A stretch of 64,000 nt of DNA. Source: Miscanthus floridulus. Its lineage: Eukaryota > Streptophyta > Magnoliopsida > Poales > Poaceae. The notes under the pieces were generated by a model that was not told the DNA's origin, did not search any database, and saw only the letters and a list, made by a program, of their open reading frames with translations. The stretch is from NCBI RefSeq assembly GCF_019320115.1, contig NC_089582.1, positions 118,070,657 through 118,134,656 of the forward strand. Direction: 5' to 3'. Positions 1 through 11,207 of the stretch are shown piece after piece (the stretch's first letter is position 1; the number at the start of each line of letters is the position of its first letter). The position numbers and the translations under genes are program-made.

Positions 1-3000
1 AGGTAGTAGTCTATTCTCAAAAGTATGAAAAGGATCGCTTAAGAACGAGCTCACGTGTAAATTGAGTTGACGCATTTGAGCCCGGGTCGTTGGACCTTGC
101 ATGACGGTTGGAGGATCAGCTGGTACATCCAAAGGAGTGATGTCCTCATCATCCTCCCCCTCTTGAATTGGAGTCGTCCTCGACTCAAGCTCATCTTCTT
201 CTCCCAAATAAGGTTTCAAATCTACAATGTTAAATGTGGGACTAACCCTGAACTCGGGTGGCAACTCAAGTTTGTATGCATTATCATTTATTTTCTCAAT
301 AATCTTATAAGGACCAGCTGCTCTTGGCATTAATTTAGACTTACGTAGCTCAGGAAATCTATCTTTTCTTAAATGTAACCAAACCAAATCACCCAGTTCA
401 AGTTTAATCTCTTTTCTACCTTTACTACCAGCAATTCTATACTTTTCATTCATGCTTTCAATATTTGCTTTAGTTGTTTCATGCAACTTACGAATAAAAT
501 TAGCACACTCTCTAGCATCACTATGTATTCTCTTAGTGGTAGGTAAAGGCAAAAGATCAATAGGAGCACGAGGGTTAAAACCATACACTACCTGAAAAGG
601 ACTTACCTTGGTGGTGGAATGTTCCGCCCTGTTATATGCAAACTCCACATGCGGCAAACACTCTTCCCACATCTTCAAATTGTGCTTCAAAATGGCTCTC
701 AACATGGTGGACAATGTTCGATTCACAACCTCAGTTTGCCCATCAGTTTGGGGATGATATGTTGTAGAAAACAGTAGCTTGGTCCCCAATTTATTCCACA
801 ACGTGCGCCAAAAATGATTCAAGAATTTTGTACCACGATCTGAAACAATAGTAGAAGGCATACCATGCAAGCGAACAATTTCTTGAAAGAAAAGGTCAGC
901 AATATGAACAGCATCGTCGCTCTTATGACAAGGAATAAAATGTGCCGTCTTAGAAAAATGATCAACCACCACAAAAATACTATCTCTCCCCCTCTTAGTC
1001 CTTAGCAATCCCAACACAAAATCCATAGATATATCTGCCCAAGGAGTAGAAGGAATAGGAAGAGGCATATACAAACCATATGGGTTCAAACGCGACTTAG
1101 CTTTTGACATGTGGCACACCGAGCCACATACCGCTCCACATCATGCCTCATCCTAGGCCAAAAGAAGTGTGTGGACAGCACCTCCTCCGTCTTCTTGGCA
1201 CCAAAATGTCCCAGCAATCCACCTCCATGTGCCTCCTGCAACAACAAAAGACGAACGGAACCAACTAGAATGCATAGGCGGTTAGCTCTAAACAAAAACC
1301 CATCGCTGATCATAAACTTATTCCATGTGCGTCCCTCTCTACAATTAAGCAACACATCCTTAAAATCAGGATCAAGCGCATATTGTTCTTTAATGGATTG
1401 AAGACCAAAAATCCGGTAATCAAGTTGAGACAGCAATGTGTATCTTCTAGACAAAGCATCAGCAATCACATTATCCTTCCCTTTCTTATGTTTGATAATA
1501 TAAGGAAAAGACTCAATAAATTCAACCCATTTAGCATGCCTACGATTCAGATTATTTTGAGAGCAAAGATACTTAAGCGATTTATGATCAGAATGAATAA
1601 TAAATTCTTTAAGCCATAAATAATGACGCCACGTCTCTAAAGAACGGACAAGTGCATATAATTCTTTATCATACGTGGAATAATTAAGAACAGGACCATG
1701 TAATTTTTCACTAAAGTAAGCAACTGGTTTACCATCTTGCATCAAAACACCACCAATGCCAAGTCCACTAGCATCACATTCTAGCTCAAAAGTCTTACCA
1801 AAATTTGGAAGTTGTAGCAATGGAGCGTGTGTAAGCTTGTCCTTCAAAGTGTCAAAGGACTCCTCATGTGCCTCTCCCCAATGAAACATCACTCCTTTCT
1901 TCGTCAACTCATGCAATGGGGAAGCAATGGTGCTGAAATCTTTGACGAAGCGGCGGTAGAATCCTGCAAGACCAAGAAAACTCCTCACCTATGTGACAGT
2001 TTGGGGAACCGGCCAGCTCTTTATGGCTTCAATTTTCATCTTGTCCACCTCAATTCCCTATAGAGTTACAACATAGCCAAGAAAAGAAACTTGATCCATG
2101 CAAAAGATGCACTTCTCAAGGTTACCAAATAAACGTGCATCACGTAAGGCATTAAAAACAGCACGTAAGTGATCCATATGTTCATCAAAAGACTTGCTAT
2201 AAATCAATATATCATCAAAGTAAACTACCACAAAATGACCAATAAAAACTCTTAAAACCTCATTCATTAAGCGCATAAAAGTGCTAGGTGTATTTGTCAA
2301 ACCAAAAGGCATAACTAACCACTCATACAACCCAAATTTGGTTTTAAATGCAGTTTTCCATTCATCTCTAAGTTTCATTCTAATCTGGTGGTAGCCACTT
2401 CGCAAGTCAATCTTAGTAAAAATTATAGAACCACACAACTCATCAAGCATGTCGTCTAGCCTAGGAATAGGATGATGATACTAAATAGTAATATTATTGA
2501 TGGCTCTACAATCAACACACATACGCCAACTTCCATCTTTCTTAGGAACCAAAAGTACAGGAATGGCATAAGGACTAAGGCTTTCATGTACATACCCGTG
2601 GTCCAAAAGGTCTTGGACTTGCCGCTGAATTTCCTTAGTCTCCTCAGGATTGGTTCGATATGCAGCTCGGTTGGGCAAGGTCGCTCCCGGAATCAAATCG
2701 ATTTGATGTTCTATTCCTCTCATAGGTGGCAGCCCCGGGGGTATCTCAGCTGGAAAAATGTCCTCATACTCCTGCAAAAGGTTAGTGATAGTAGGAGGTA
2801 CCGAGCTAACAATATCATCAAGTGAAAACATAGCTCGTTTGCATACCAAAGCATAGCAAATATCATCAACAGAAATTTCAGCAAAGTCACATTTTGTTGC
2901 AAGCATAATACCACCCTTCAATTTAATCCCCTCAGCCTTAGAAATAGATGTAGACTTATCCTTTTTAGGTGGGAAAATAGAATTAGCAACTTGCTGATTT

Positions 3001-3427
3001 TCAGATTGAATATTATTCAAACTAGCAGCGCGTTCTCTATCAGCTTGTACAATTTGAGCAGGGGTCAAAGGTACCAAAGTAATTTTCTTTCCTTTATGCA
3101 CAAAAGTGTATTTATTACTTCTACCATGGTGTGTAGCATCATTATAATGTTCCCAAGGACGACCCAATAAAAGTGAACAAGCTTGCATAGGTACCACATC
3201 ACAATCAACAGAATCAGCATAAGAACCAATGGAAAATGAAACTCTGCAAGTTTGTGTTACCTTTGCTTTACCAGAATCATTTAGCCACTGAATATGATAT
3301 GGATGTGGGTGTGGCCGTGTGGTCAAGCTAAGCTTCTTGACCAAATCAGAACTCACTAAATTGTTGTAGCTACCTCCATCAATAATGACATGTGCTCGAC
3401 GGTCACTGATGATGAAGAAAATCTAGA
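1..3427 (-). pseudogene. pol (protease, RT, RNase H, integrase) of the left Ty3/gypsy element, broken
   Basis: Continues the gag frame. The aspartic protease has DGGSY near 3380. RT has LVPKKDGSWRMCVDCRAINN (about 2500-2560) and the catalytic YFDD near 2220. RNase H has LECDASG (about 1775) and IADALSRR (about 1460). The integrase zinc finger shows H, H and CATC near 1115-1230. TAG stops lie near 2480, 2059 and 1990. At about 1110 the reading frame shifts by one base, apparently a lost G after the CQK codons. The integrase core then continues open in the new frame to position 1, with MDFVLG, SDRGT and [13 protein letters not shown] catalytic blocks. Expected role: reverse transcription and integration. 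This copy is inactive. Confidence 0.88.
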
Positions 3428-4847
3428 ACAAGTTATGGCGTTGTAGCTTCTCAGGCTGCTGGACTTGTGAGCTGAGCACCCGCTGTACAATAATGCTCCT
3501 ATAGGACGCCGTGGCCTCATCACTAAGGACTTTGCTGTCCTCCTCATCTGCATCTTGGTCTTCTTCATCCTCAATGTCAGAGGTGCTGATATAACCATCT
3601 TCTGTAGCAATATATGCCCGCTGACTTGAGTAGTCCTTCTACACATGGCCAATGCCATGGCAGCGGTGGCACTGAATACCCGAAGTGCGTCCCGTCGATG
3701 CAATGGATGAGGAACTCTTGGTAGGCACCTGCAAAGAATTTTTACCTGAATCTAAAGGTCGTGTGAGAGGTGTCTTAGGTGTAGCGGAAACTCCAGAGGC
3801 TGTTGGTCGCTTGCTCACTGGTGGAGGCGTCTGAAAAGTGGTTGGCTTGGTCAGCCCCGAAGATGGTGCTGAGCATGGTGTGTATGTGCTGGTGCTGACC
3901 TTGCTCTTGCCCTGCTGTTCATGCCCCTGTAATTCCTTTTCTGCAAGCATAGCAAACTGAAACAACTGGTTGACAGTGTTAAATTCTTTATAATCAACAA
4001 TGTCCTGAATGTCACGCCTCAAACCAGAATAAAAATGACAAATGGCATTTTCGTTTCCCTCTACAACACTACAGCGCATCAATCCCTTTTGGAGCTCACC
4101 ATAGTAATCCTGTACAGATTTATCTCCTTGTTCTAAACGCATCAATTTCTTACGTAAGTCTCTATGATAAGAAGGAGGAACAAAATAATCACGTATAGCT
4201 ACCTTAAGTTCTTCCCATGTACCAGGTAAAGCATCCTGTGCAGCTAGCCCATTCCACCAAATAATGGCAAAATCCTTAAACTCACTAGTAGCTTATCTAA
4301 CTCTATGCTGCTCAGGTACAAGGTGGGCACTAAACTTTTGTTCTACCGTCATCTCCCAATCAAGATATCCCTCAGCATCATAATGACCCGAAAAAGATGG
4401 TATTGTGAACTTAATCTTAGCATAAGGATCATCGGGCACACGGTGATTATTACCTTGACGGTGGTGGTGGTGGACACCACCCATACCTATCGTGTTGCGG
4501 CGTAGACGTTGCCGTAATCTCTCTTGTCGGATAGCTGCTCGACCTATGTTTCTAGCGGCATCATGCACCGTGTCCTGACCATCGATGTTGCTACCAGAAA
4601 CGTCGTTGTTGCCCGCCACAAAGGTTTCCAACTCAGTAACCTTGTCGGTTAGCATGGAAATTCGCTTGTCCAATCTCTCCATGCTATTGCCAATGTTGAG
4701 TTCAATGAGTGCGTCAGTGACGGCCTTCCTGACGGCCTCATTCATCCTTTTTTGGGCATCCTCTACAACAGCTTGTAGTTGCTCTTGGCTAACACACTCG
4801 CTGAAACCCTTAGGAATGTTATCTGCAGTCTGTTCACCTCCTGCCAT
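3428..4847 (-). pseudogene. gag of the left Ty3/gypsy element, nonsense-broken
   Basis: Starts at the ATG ending at 4847; another in-frame ATG lies three codons upstream. The N-terminal part has a probable coiled coil (heptad-like stretch around residues 20-80) and a run of histidines. The retrotransposon gag core follows, with the tract around DYFVPPSYHRDL and LQKGLMRC. After a Ser/Thr/Pro-rich linker comes a zinc knuckle that starts CHRCHGIGH, but the last cysteine is replaced by tyrosine. Internal stops interrupt the frame near 4294 (TAA), 3640 (TAG) and 3425 (TAG), without a frame change. Gag packages element RNA in the cytoplasm; this copy cannot make an intact protein. Confidence 0.85.
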
Positions 4848-4856
4848 TGAAAACAC

Positions 4857-6014
4857 AAAAACAGGAACAAACAGGTGAAAGTTATCCCTACTAAATGACT
4901 ACGTGGTTGTAGTGGTGTCACTTTTCACAGCAAGTAGAAGCGTCTTACCAAGCTCTTACCAAGTTCTTACCAACGCAAGCAGTGGGCGGTACAATCGGTG
5001 GCTGGTTCGTGATACCTGTGAGGTAGTGGTACCGAGATTGCAAGACCCTTTGTCTATACTGATCTGAAGAATTTGTGGAGCTTGGAAGGCAAACAAAGAG
5101 TAATATGTATATTTAGCACACAAGTCAGTAACAGAAAGTAATGCTGAATTATAGTCCAAAGTATTTGTTCTCGTTGCTGGTCTAAAGTGTTGCAAGTACC
5201 AGGTTGTGACAAAAGTATGGTGGATAGCAAGGTGATAGGTATGAGAAAAACAAGTATGGTGGATGGAAACAGCAACATAAACAAGGAACCAGACAGCATA
5301 CACAAACACAGCTCACTTTGGGCTTCTCTATGTGCTCCTCTAGATATTATTCCTCTTTTGCCCCTCTCTTTTTTTCTATTTTTTGGGCTATCGTTGTTTT
5401 TTTGGGAAATTTCGACTTTATTATTTTATTTTTTTGATATTTTTCCTTTACTTAGGAGCACAAAAGCAGTAACCCCAGAAAATATGAGCTCAAACAAGTG
5501 TAAGACGTGGCCTATGGAATTTTCAGAAAACTGGATGAAAATTGACAAAAACCTTGTGACCACGAAACGAGGATCTTGTGACCACTTTTTGGCCAATCTA
5601 AAAATTCTGAACCCCAGCATGGCTGGGGATGGACAGATCCGAAATTTTTTTTTGGTCGATTTGCATATATGGAATGTCAAAAACGGAGTTTGTATGCAAA
5701 AACTAGACCAGTTTTAAGAATTGGCTCCGAATTAGAGGACAAAACAGGAACAATGTGTGCAAATTAGTCACAACAGCCAAGATTTGATGGAAACGATGGG
5801 GGAGAACACACGAACTGGACTCTAACACGACCTAACCAGCAACAAGACCTTGACCAGGACACAAACTCAACACGACGGACTCTGAAACTGAAATATGCAA
5901 AGGCTATGGCGCGGAAGGTTCTAGGATAGGAAAATCGAGTATGGCACTGGACTATGGGACGAATACAAAATACTCAAACTAGGGAATAACAAGTGAACCT
6001 GATGGTATACCTTA
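4857..6014 (-). other. 5' leader of the left Ty3/gypsy element
   Basis: Untranslated stretch between primer binding site and gag ATG, about 1.16 kb. No coding sequence on either strand is convincing; the open frames here overlap each other and resemble no family I know. A T-rich tract lies at 5340-5440. Around 5655-5715 a segment resembles the LTR at about 6585-6640 (shared words such as AAAACGGAGT and GACCAGTTT), suggesting an internal duplication. Confidence 0.6.
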
Positions 6015-6027
6015 CCTCTGATTACCA
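6015..6027 (-). promoter_or_regulatory. Primer binding site, initiator-Met tRNA type (imperfect)
   Basis: On the minus strand this reads TGGTAATCAGAGG, one inserted A away from the common plant retrotransposon primer site TGGTATCAGAGC, and lies directly inside the LTR edge. It would prime minus-strand DNA synthesis. Position next to an LTR end and upstream of gag supports the call; the extra base is odd. Confidence 0.6.
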
Positions 6028-6032
6028 CTTAA

Positions 6033-6641
6033 TGGAGACGGGGATCCCGATCTTCCGTCAGGTGATGGTAACTATCGTTGTGGCGGAGAATGACACACCG
6101 ATCCGGCTTCAGATCGAAAGATCGAACCCTGCAATCTTAGCACCACAGCTCCTCTGGTTATCAACCAAGTCACAGACCAGGTTGACCTCGCCAATAAGTC
6201 TAATCCCTGCCTACACAACGAAGAACACAAGCAAGAACAAGAAAGAACGCAACCAAATTGCAGATGAAAGATTAATCTCACGAGTTGGGGTCTCACAAAC
6301 CGATGAACGGCAAAACTGTTTCTTGATAGAATAATCTAAGCAAAACCCCAAACCCTAATGGAGGGGCGGTGGCTGTTTATGAAGACTCTAGGGTCATGCA
6401 AGACCCCTGGACGTGCCCCTAATGGGCCCAAACTCGATACATGGTCCAACGGACCAAAAGACGGTGTCGTAGCACCCTGGCAGATTCTGGATGCTAACTT
6501 GTTTCGACGATTCCTGTTGATTCCGAATAGATTTTGATGTGAAACCACTTGGATTGGCTTCCTTATCAAATTAGCTTTCCATCCATATGTGGATCATCGA
6601 AAACGGAGTCCGGATGCATCCTGGGCGACCAGTTTAAGACA
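6033..6641 (-). repeat. LTR of the left Ty3/gypsy element
   Basis: Bounded at low coordinate by TG just outside the primer binding site, and at high coordinate by a CA (6640-6641) just past the end of pol; the high boundary is approximate. No partner LTR is in the window, so identity between LTRs cannot be judged. On its right side it is followed not by host DNA but by pol 3' sequence. Confidence 0.6.
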
Positions 6642-6942
6642 GACTGGTCCTGGAGGCCGAGGCAGACTCGAATTCATGTTGGACTGGGCCTCCGGCTTGT
6701 GTTGGACGTCCTTGCTGGTCATCATCACCTCCTCTACGTCCTCTTAGTCCCTCTTGACCCTTTCCAATATTCCTAAGCAAGATAACATCATTAGGTTGTA
6801 GTCTATTCTCAAAAGTATGAAAAGGATCGCTTAAGAACGAGCTCACCTGTAAATTGAGTTGACGCATTCGAGCCCGGGTCATTGGACCTTGCATGACGGT
6901 TGGAGGATCAGCTGGTACATCCAAAGGAGTGATGTCCTCATC
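6642..6942 (-). pseudogene. Second copy of the 3' end of Ty3/gypsy pol
   Basis: Encodes the C-terminal tail of a gypsy polyprotein ([27 protein letters not shown]). It matches the window start (1-155) nearly base for base, with only scattered differences. It stops abruptly at 6942, inside the acidic tract, where copia sequence begins. It therefore represents another element copy upstream of the shared LTR, truncated by a later deletion or recombination. Confidence 0.8.
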
Positions 6943-6944
6943 AA

Positions 6945-9196
6945 TATTGCAATCTTACCAAGCCCTTTGACCTTGCCTTTGCCATTGTCACCAAATGTGA
7001 TACTATCATAGCCATCATTGCCATTGGTGTTGATTGAGTTGAACATTCTTGCATCACCGGTCATGTGTTGAGTGCACTCACTATCAAGAACCCAATGCCT
7101 TCCTCCGACTTTGTAATTGACCTATAAAAGAAGATCAATTCTTTTTAGGTACCCAAACTTGCTTGGGTCCTTGAAGGTTAGTAACCAAGCTCTTTGGCAC
7201 CCAAATGGCTTTCTTCTTTGAGCCCATCCATGGTTTGCCAATGAACTTAGCCTTCACACCATTTGTACCGTTAACAAGCATATAGGAAGAATTAAGCTTA
7301 ATGGAGGATACATTAGCATTTTTGTTTTTGTTGGTGCATTCATGCTCTCTATGACCAACTTGCTTGCAACTAGTACAAAATCGACCATTGTTCTTCACAA
7401 AACTTGTCTTGTGAGGAGCAAAGGCTGCTTTGCCTTTCTTGGGGGTATAGCCCAATCCCTCTTTGTAGAGAGAAGCTCTTTGGCTACCCAAGGCCATAAG
7501 CAAGCGGTCCTCACCACCATAAGCCTTGGCCAAGGTGTGAGTGAGCTTAGTTACCTCCTTCTTGAGGTTCTCATTCTCAACCACTAGTGAGGTATCACAA
7601 GTGAGACCATCACTATTAGATGAGGTAGAAGTGGAAGTGCTACAAGAAGGGTTAGTTGGAGGAACAATGATAGGCATAGATAGTGATGTATTAATTAAAT
7701 CACAAGTTAAACCTACATTGCAAGTTTCAACATGCTTATTTTTAGTTTGCTCATCAAGTAGAGAGAAATGAGCCTTTTTAAGCTTTTTGTGAGCCTTGTA
7801 AAGCTTCTCATGGGCATCCTCTTGCCTCTTATGAGATGCATTAAGCTCATCAAATGCTTGCTTAAGGGCTTTTAGTTCCTTACGCAAGCTTTTGCATTCC
7901 TTTCTTGAGATGTCAAAGTGTTCTCTAGCATCTTCTAGCATGTCAATTAATTCATCTTTTGTAGGTTCATCATTATCATTATCACTATCACTATCATGTT
8001 CACTATCACTTCCATCATCACAAGTTTGTACCTTAGTGGCCTTAGCCATGAAGCATGATGGAGAGTCGAAGAGAGAAGGCTTCTCATTGATTGCTATACT
8101 TATAAGAACCTTCTTCTTGGTGGTCTTGTGATCATCACTATCATCATCATCATCATCACTTGAGGAAGCATCACTATCCTAAGTGACCACATATGATCCA
8201 CCCTTCTTCTTCTTGAAGAATGTCTTGTCCTTCTTCTCCTTCTTTTCTTTCTTGTCCTTCTTCTTGTTCTTCTTGTCATCATCATTATCGCTATTATATG
8301 GGCATTGAGCAATAAGATAATCTTTGCTTCCACACTTGAAGCATCTTCTTGACTCATCTTTGTTCTTGGATGAAGACTTCTTTCTTCTTGCACGGTAGCC
8401 TTTCTTTACCATGAACTTGCCAAACCTCTTGACAAAGAGAGCCATCTTCTCATCATCACTATCATCCCATGAATCATCATCCTCACTTGATGTTTCTTGC
8501 TTTGCTTTGCCCTTAGATGATGTGGCCTTGAATGCCACGCTCTTCTTCTTGTCATCCTTCTTCTCATCTTTCTTCTCCCTCTTTTCTTCCTTCTCGTCAT
8601 CATCTCTATAAGCATCATCGGTCATGATATCTCCTAAGATTTGATTTGGTGTCATTGTGTTCACACCACTCCTCACTAGCAAGGTGACCAACATTTTAAA
8701 TCTCCTGGGCAAACATCTCAAGAACTTGTTTGAGAAGTCCTTGTCCTCTATGTTCTCACCGAGTGCTTTGAGATCATTTACAATCACCTCCATTCGATGG
8801 AACATGTCTGGCACACTCTCATCCTCCTTCATCTTAAAGCTTGCAAACTTTTCTTTGAGGATGTATGCCTTTGTACCCTTCACGGCTTGAGTACCCTCAA
8901 ATGATTCTTCCAATTTCTTCCAAGCTTCATGAGCCATCTCAATATTTTTGATTTGCTCAAAAGTTCTCACATCAATTGCATCATGAATGGTACTTAGAGC
9001 AATGTCATTGTTTTGGAGAAGCACTTCTTCGGCGGCGGTGGGATTTTTCAGATCACCAATCTCAATTTTGGTTTCTACCACCTTCCACACCTTTCCTATT
9101 GATTGACTTGATATGTGTGGCCATCTTTGACTTCCAATAAGAATAATTTGAGCCATCAAATTGGGATAGCTTCTTGGTGTTGTTGATTTGAGCCAT
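6945..9196 (-). pseudogene. Copia gag plus start of protease, broken
   Basis: The likely start is the ATG ending at 9196 (MAQINNTKKLS). That frame shifts near 9089-9093, apparently one extra G, into the long frame carrying the copia gag domain (HEAWKKLEESFEGT, NKFLRCLPRRF). A Lys/Glu/Asp-rich block follows at about 8410-8620. The first zinc knuckle is CFKCGSKDYLIAQC, with tyrosine where histidine is expected. A TAG stop lies near 8180. The frame reopens through a coiled-coil-like stretch (about 7780-7960) to an intact second knuckle, CTSCKQVGHREHEC. After a stop near 7136 and a frame change, protease begins with WVLDSECTQHMTGD, where catalytic DSG has become DSE. It is non-functional. Confidence 0.85.
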
Positions 9197-9237
9197 TTTA
9201 ACACCGAAGGTTGTTAAGCCTCAAATAACGGTGACCT

Positions 9238-9251
9238 CGGCTCTGATACCA
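9238..9251 (-). promoter_or_regulatory. Copia primer binding site (initiator-Met tRNA type)
   Basis: Minus strand reads TGGTATCAGAGCCG, the exact plant consensus complementary to the 3' end of initiator methionine tRNA. It lies two bases inside the LTR edge and just upstream of the gag ATG, fixing the LTR boundary and orientation. Confidence 0.9.
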
Positions 9252-9253
9252 CT

Positions 9254-11207
9254 TGAAAGGTCCTAATGGCTAGAGGGGGGTGAATAGCCTAATAAAATTT
9301 CTACAACAACACTTAACAAAGTGGTTAGATAATTATAAGGCGAAGCGAGTGTTGCGCTAGCCTACTTAAAATGCAAGCCACCTACCATAATTCTAGTTTA
9401 GATAATGTCTATTCACACAATAGCAAAGACACTATCCTATGTTAGTGTGCTCTCAAAGACTAACTAAAGAGCCACACCAACCAAGCAAGCAAGCTCTCAC
9501 AACTAGCTACACTAAAGAGCTTATCAACTAGTTTGCGGTAAAGTAAAGAGAGTGGTTAGGATAGTTATACCGCCGTGTAGATGAAGAACCAATCAATCAC
9601 AAAGATGAATAACAATGAAGACCAATCACCTTAGAATCAATGATGAACACAATGATTTTTACCGAGGTTCACTTGCTTACCGGCAAGCTAGTCCTCGTTG
9701 TGGCGATTCACTCACTTGGAGGTTCACGCGCTAATTGGCTTCACACGCCAAACCCTCAATAGGGTGCCGCACAACCAACACAAGATGAGGATCACACAAG
9801 CCACGAGCAATCCACTAGAGTACCTTTTAGCGCTCCGCCGGGGAAAGGTCAAGAACCCCTCACAATCACCGCGATCGGAGCTGGAGACAATCACCACCTC
9901 TGCTCGACGATCCTCGCTGCTCCAAGCCATCTAGGTGGCGGCAACCACCAAGAGTAACAAGCGAAATCCGCAGCAAAACACGATCACTAAGTGCCTCTAG
10001 ATGCAATCACTCAAGTAATGCACTTGGATCACTCTCAATCTCACTATGATGATGAATCAATGATGTAGATGAGTGGGAGGGCTTTGGCTTAGCTCACAAG
10101 GTTGCTATGTCAATGAAAATGGCCAAAGATATGAGCCACAGCCAGCCATGGGGCTTAAATAGAAGCCCCCACGAAATAGAGCCGTTGTACCCCTTCACTG
10201 AGTACTCTACGCTCTGACCGAACGCTCCGATCCACTTGACTGGACCCTGGACTCAGCGTCCGATCCACAGATGGATGCCACGTGTCATCGCCTTCAAACA
10301 TTGTTCGTCAGATTCCAACAGCTATGACGCTAACCGGACGCTCCGGTTAAAACTGACCGGACGCTGGAACCTCAGCGTCCGGTCGAGTACAATAAGGGTC
10401 AAAACCTAGTTTTCCGCGACCGGACACGTTCGGTTAAAACTAACCGGACGCTGGAACCTCAGCGTCCGGTCGAGTACAGTAAGGGTCAAAACCTGATTTT
10501 CTGCGACCGGACGCGTCCAGTCCACCTCGACCAGACATAGCCAGCGTCTGGTGGTAAGCCCTAGCCACTGTACCGACAGTCAACGCGACCAGACGCAGGC
10601 AGTCAGCGTCCGGTGCTTCTGGATTTAGCGTCCGGTCACTGGACCGACGCTGGCATCAGCTCTGTTCTCACTTCTATCTTCTCCGCCCTTGCTCCAATGT
10701 GCCAACCACCAAGAATTTGCATCCGGCGCAATAGAAAATAGGCATTTCATAATCTCCACCCATCTCAACCCTGCAAACACCTTGTGCACATGTGTTAGCA
10801 TATTTTCACAAATATTATCAAGGGTGTTAGCACTCCACTAGATCCTAAATGCATATGCAATGAGTTAGAGCATCTAGTGGCACTTTGATAACCGCATTCT
10901 GATATGAGTTTCACCCCTCTTAATAGTACGACTATCAAACCTAAATGTGATCACACTCTCTAAGTGTCTTGATCACCAAAACAAAATAGCTTCTATAAGT
11001 TATACCTTTGCCTTGAGCTTTTTGTTTTTCTCTTTCTTCTCTTCAAGTTTAAGCCCTTGATCATCTCCATGCTATCACCATTGTCATGTTATGATCTTCA
11101 TTTGCTTCTCTACTTGAAGTGTGCTACCTATCTCATGATCACTTGATGAACTAGGTTACCACTTAGGGTTTCATTAATTTACCAAAACCAAACTAGAGCT
11201 TTCAACA
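9254..11207 (-). repeat. 5' LTR of the SIRE-like copia element
   Basis: 1954 bp. On the minus strand it begins TGTTGAAAGC (to 11207) and ends CTTTCA (9254), so it has TG...CA ends with short inverted termini TGTTGAAAG / CTTTCA. The primer site abuts its end. It is AT-rich near the ends and has a GC-rich centre with repeated CCGGACGC words. It would supply promoter and polyadenylation signals. The matching 3' LTR is missing. Confidence 0.85.
10333..10520. repeat. 87-bp tandem repeat inside the copia LTR
   Basis: Two units offset by 87 bp share the order ACCGGACGCTGGAACCTCAG, a GTCGAGTACA word, AAGGGTCAAAACCT and a GCGACCGGAC word, with a partial third start. ACCGGACGC and GCGTCCGGT are inverse of each other, so each unit can form a short stem. 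It looks like local duplication in the U3 region. Confidence 0.7.

Larger units (their letters stand above)
1..6942 (-). mobile_element. Ty3/gypsy LTR retrotransposon, chromovirus-like, minus strand, incomplete
   Basis: The minus strand reads in order: a piece of 3' pol (6942-6642), an LTR (about 6641-6033), a primer binding site (6027-6015), a leader, gag, then protease, RT, RNase H and integrase, which run off the left edge. Domain order RT-RNaseH-integrase defines Ty3/gypsy. The RT and RNase H sequences look like the chromovirus branch (CRM or a relative), but no chromodomain lies in the window, so the lineage is inferred. The second LTR must lie left of position 1. Bases 1-155 and 6793-6942 are near-identical copies of the end of pol, so the visible LTR has internal sequence on both sides, as in tandem copies sharing an LTR. 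Confidence 0.85.
6943..11207 (-). mobile_element. Ty1/copia retrotransposon, SIRE/Maximus-like, truncated
   Basis: Minus-strand order: 5' LTR (11207-9254), primer binding site, gag, then the first part of protease, cut off at 6943. No RT, integrase or second LTR is present in the window. The large LTR (1954 bp), long gag with two zinc knuckles and a charged Lys/Glu-rich middle fit the SIRE/Maximus lineage of grasses; lineage assignment is by resemblance only. The break at 6943 joins protease sequence directly to gypsy pol. Confidence 0.85.

Noticed and set aside
5187..5717. Plus-strand frame of 176 codons in the gypsy leader
   Set aside because: Low-complexity, Phe/Leu-rich from a T tract; lies in a retrotransposon leader and resembles nothing.
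8380..8620. Separate Lys/Arg-rich small proteins
   Set aside because: They are alternative frames of the charged middle of copia gag.
9238..9251. tRNA gene signal
   Set aside because: Only the short complement of a tRNA 3' end next to an LTR, so a primer site.
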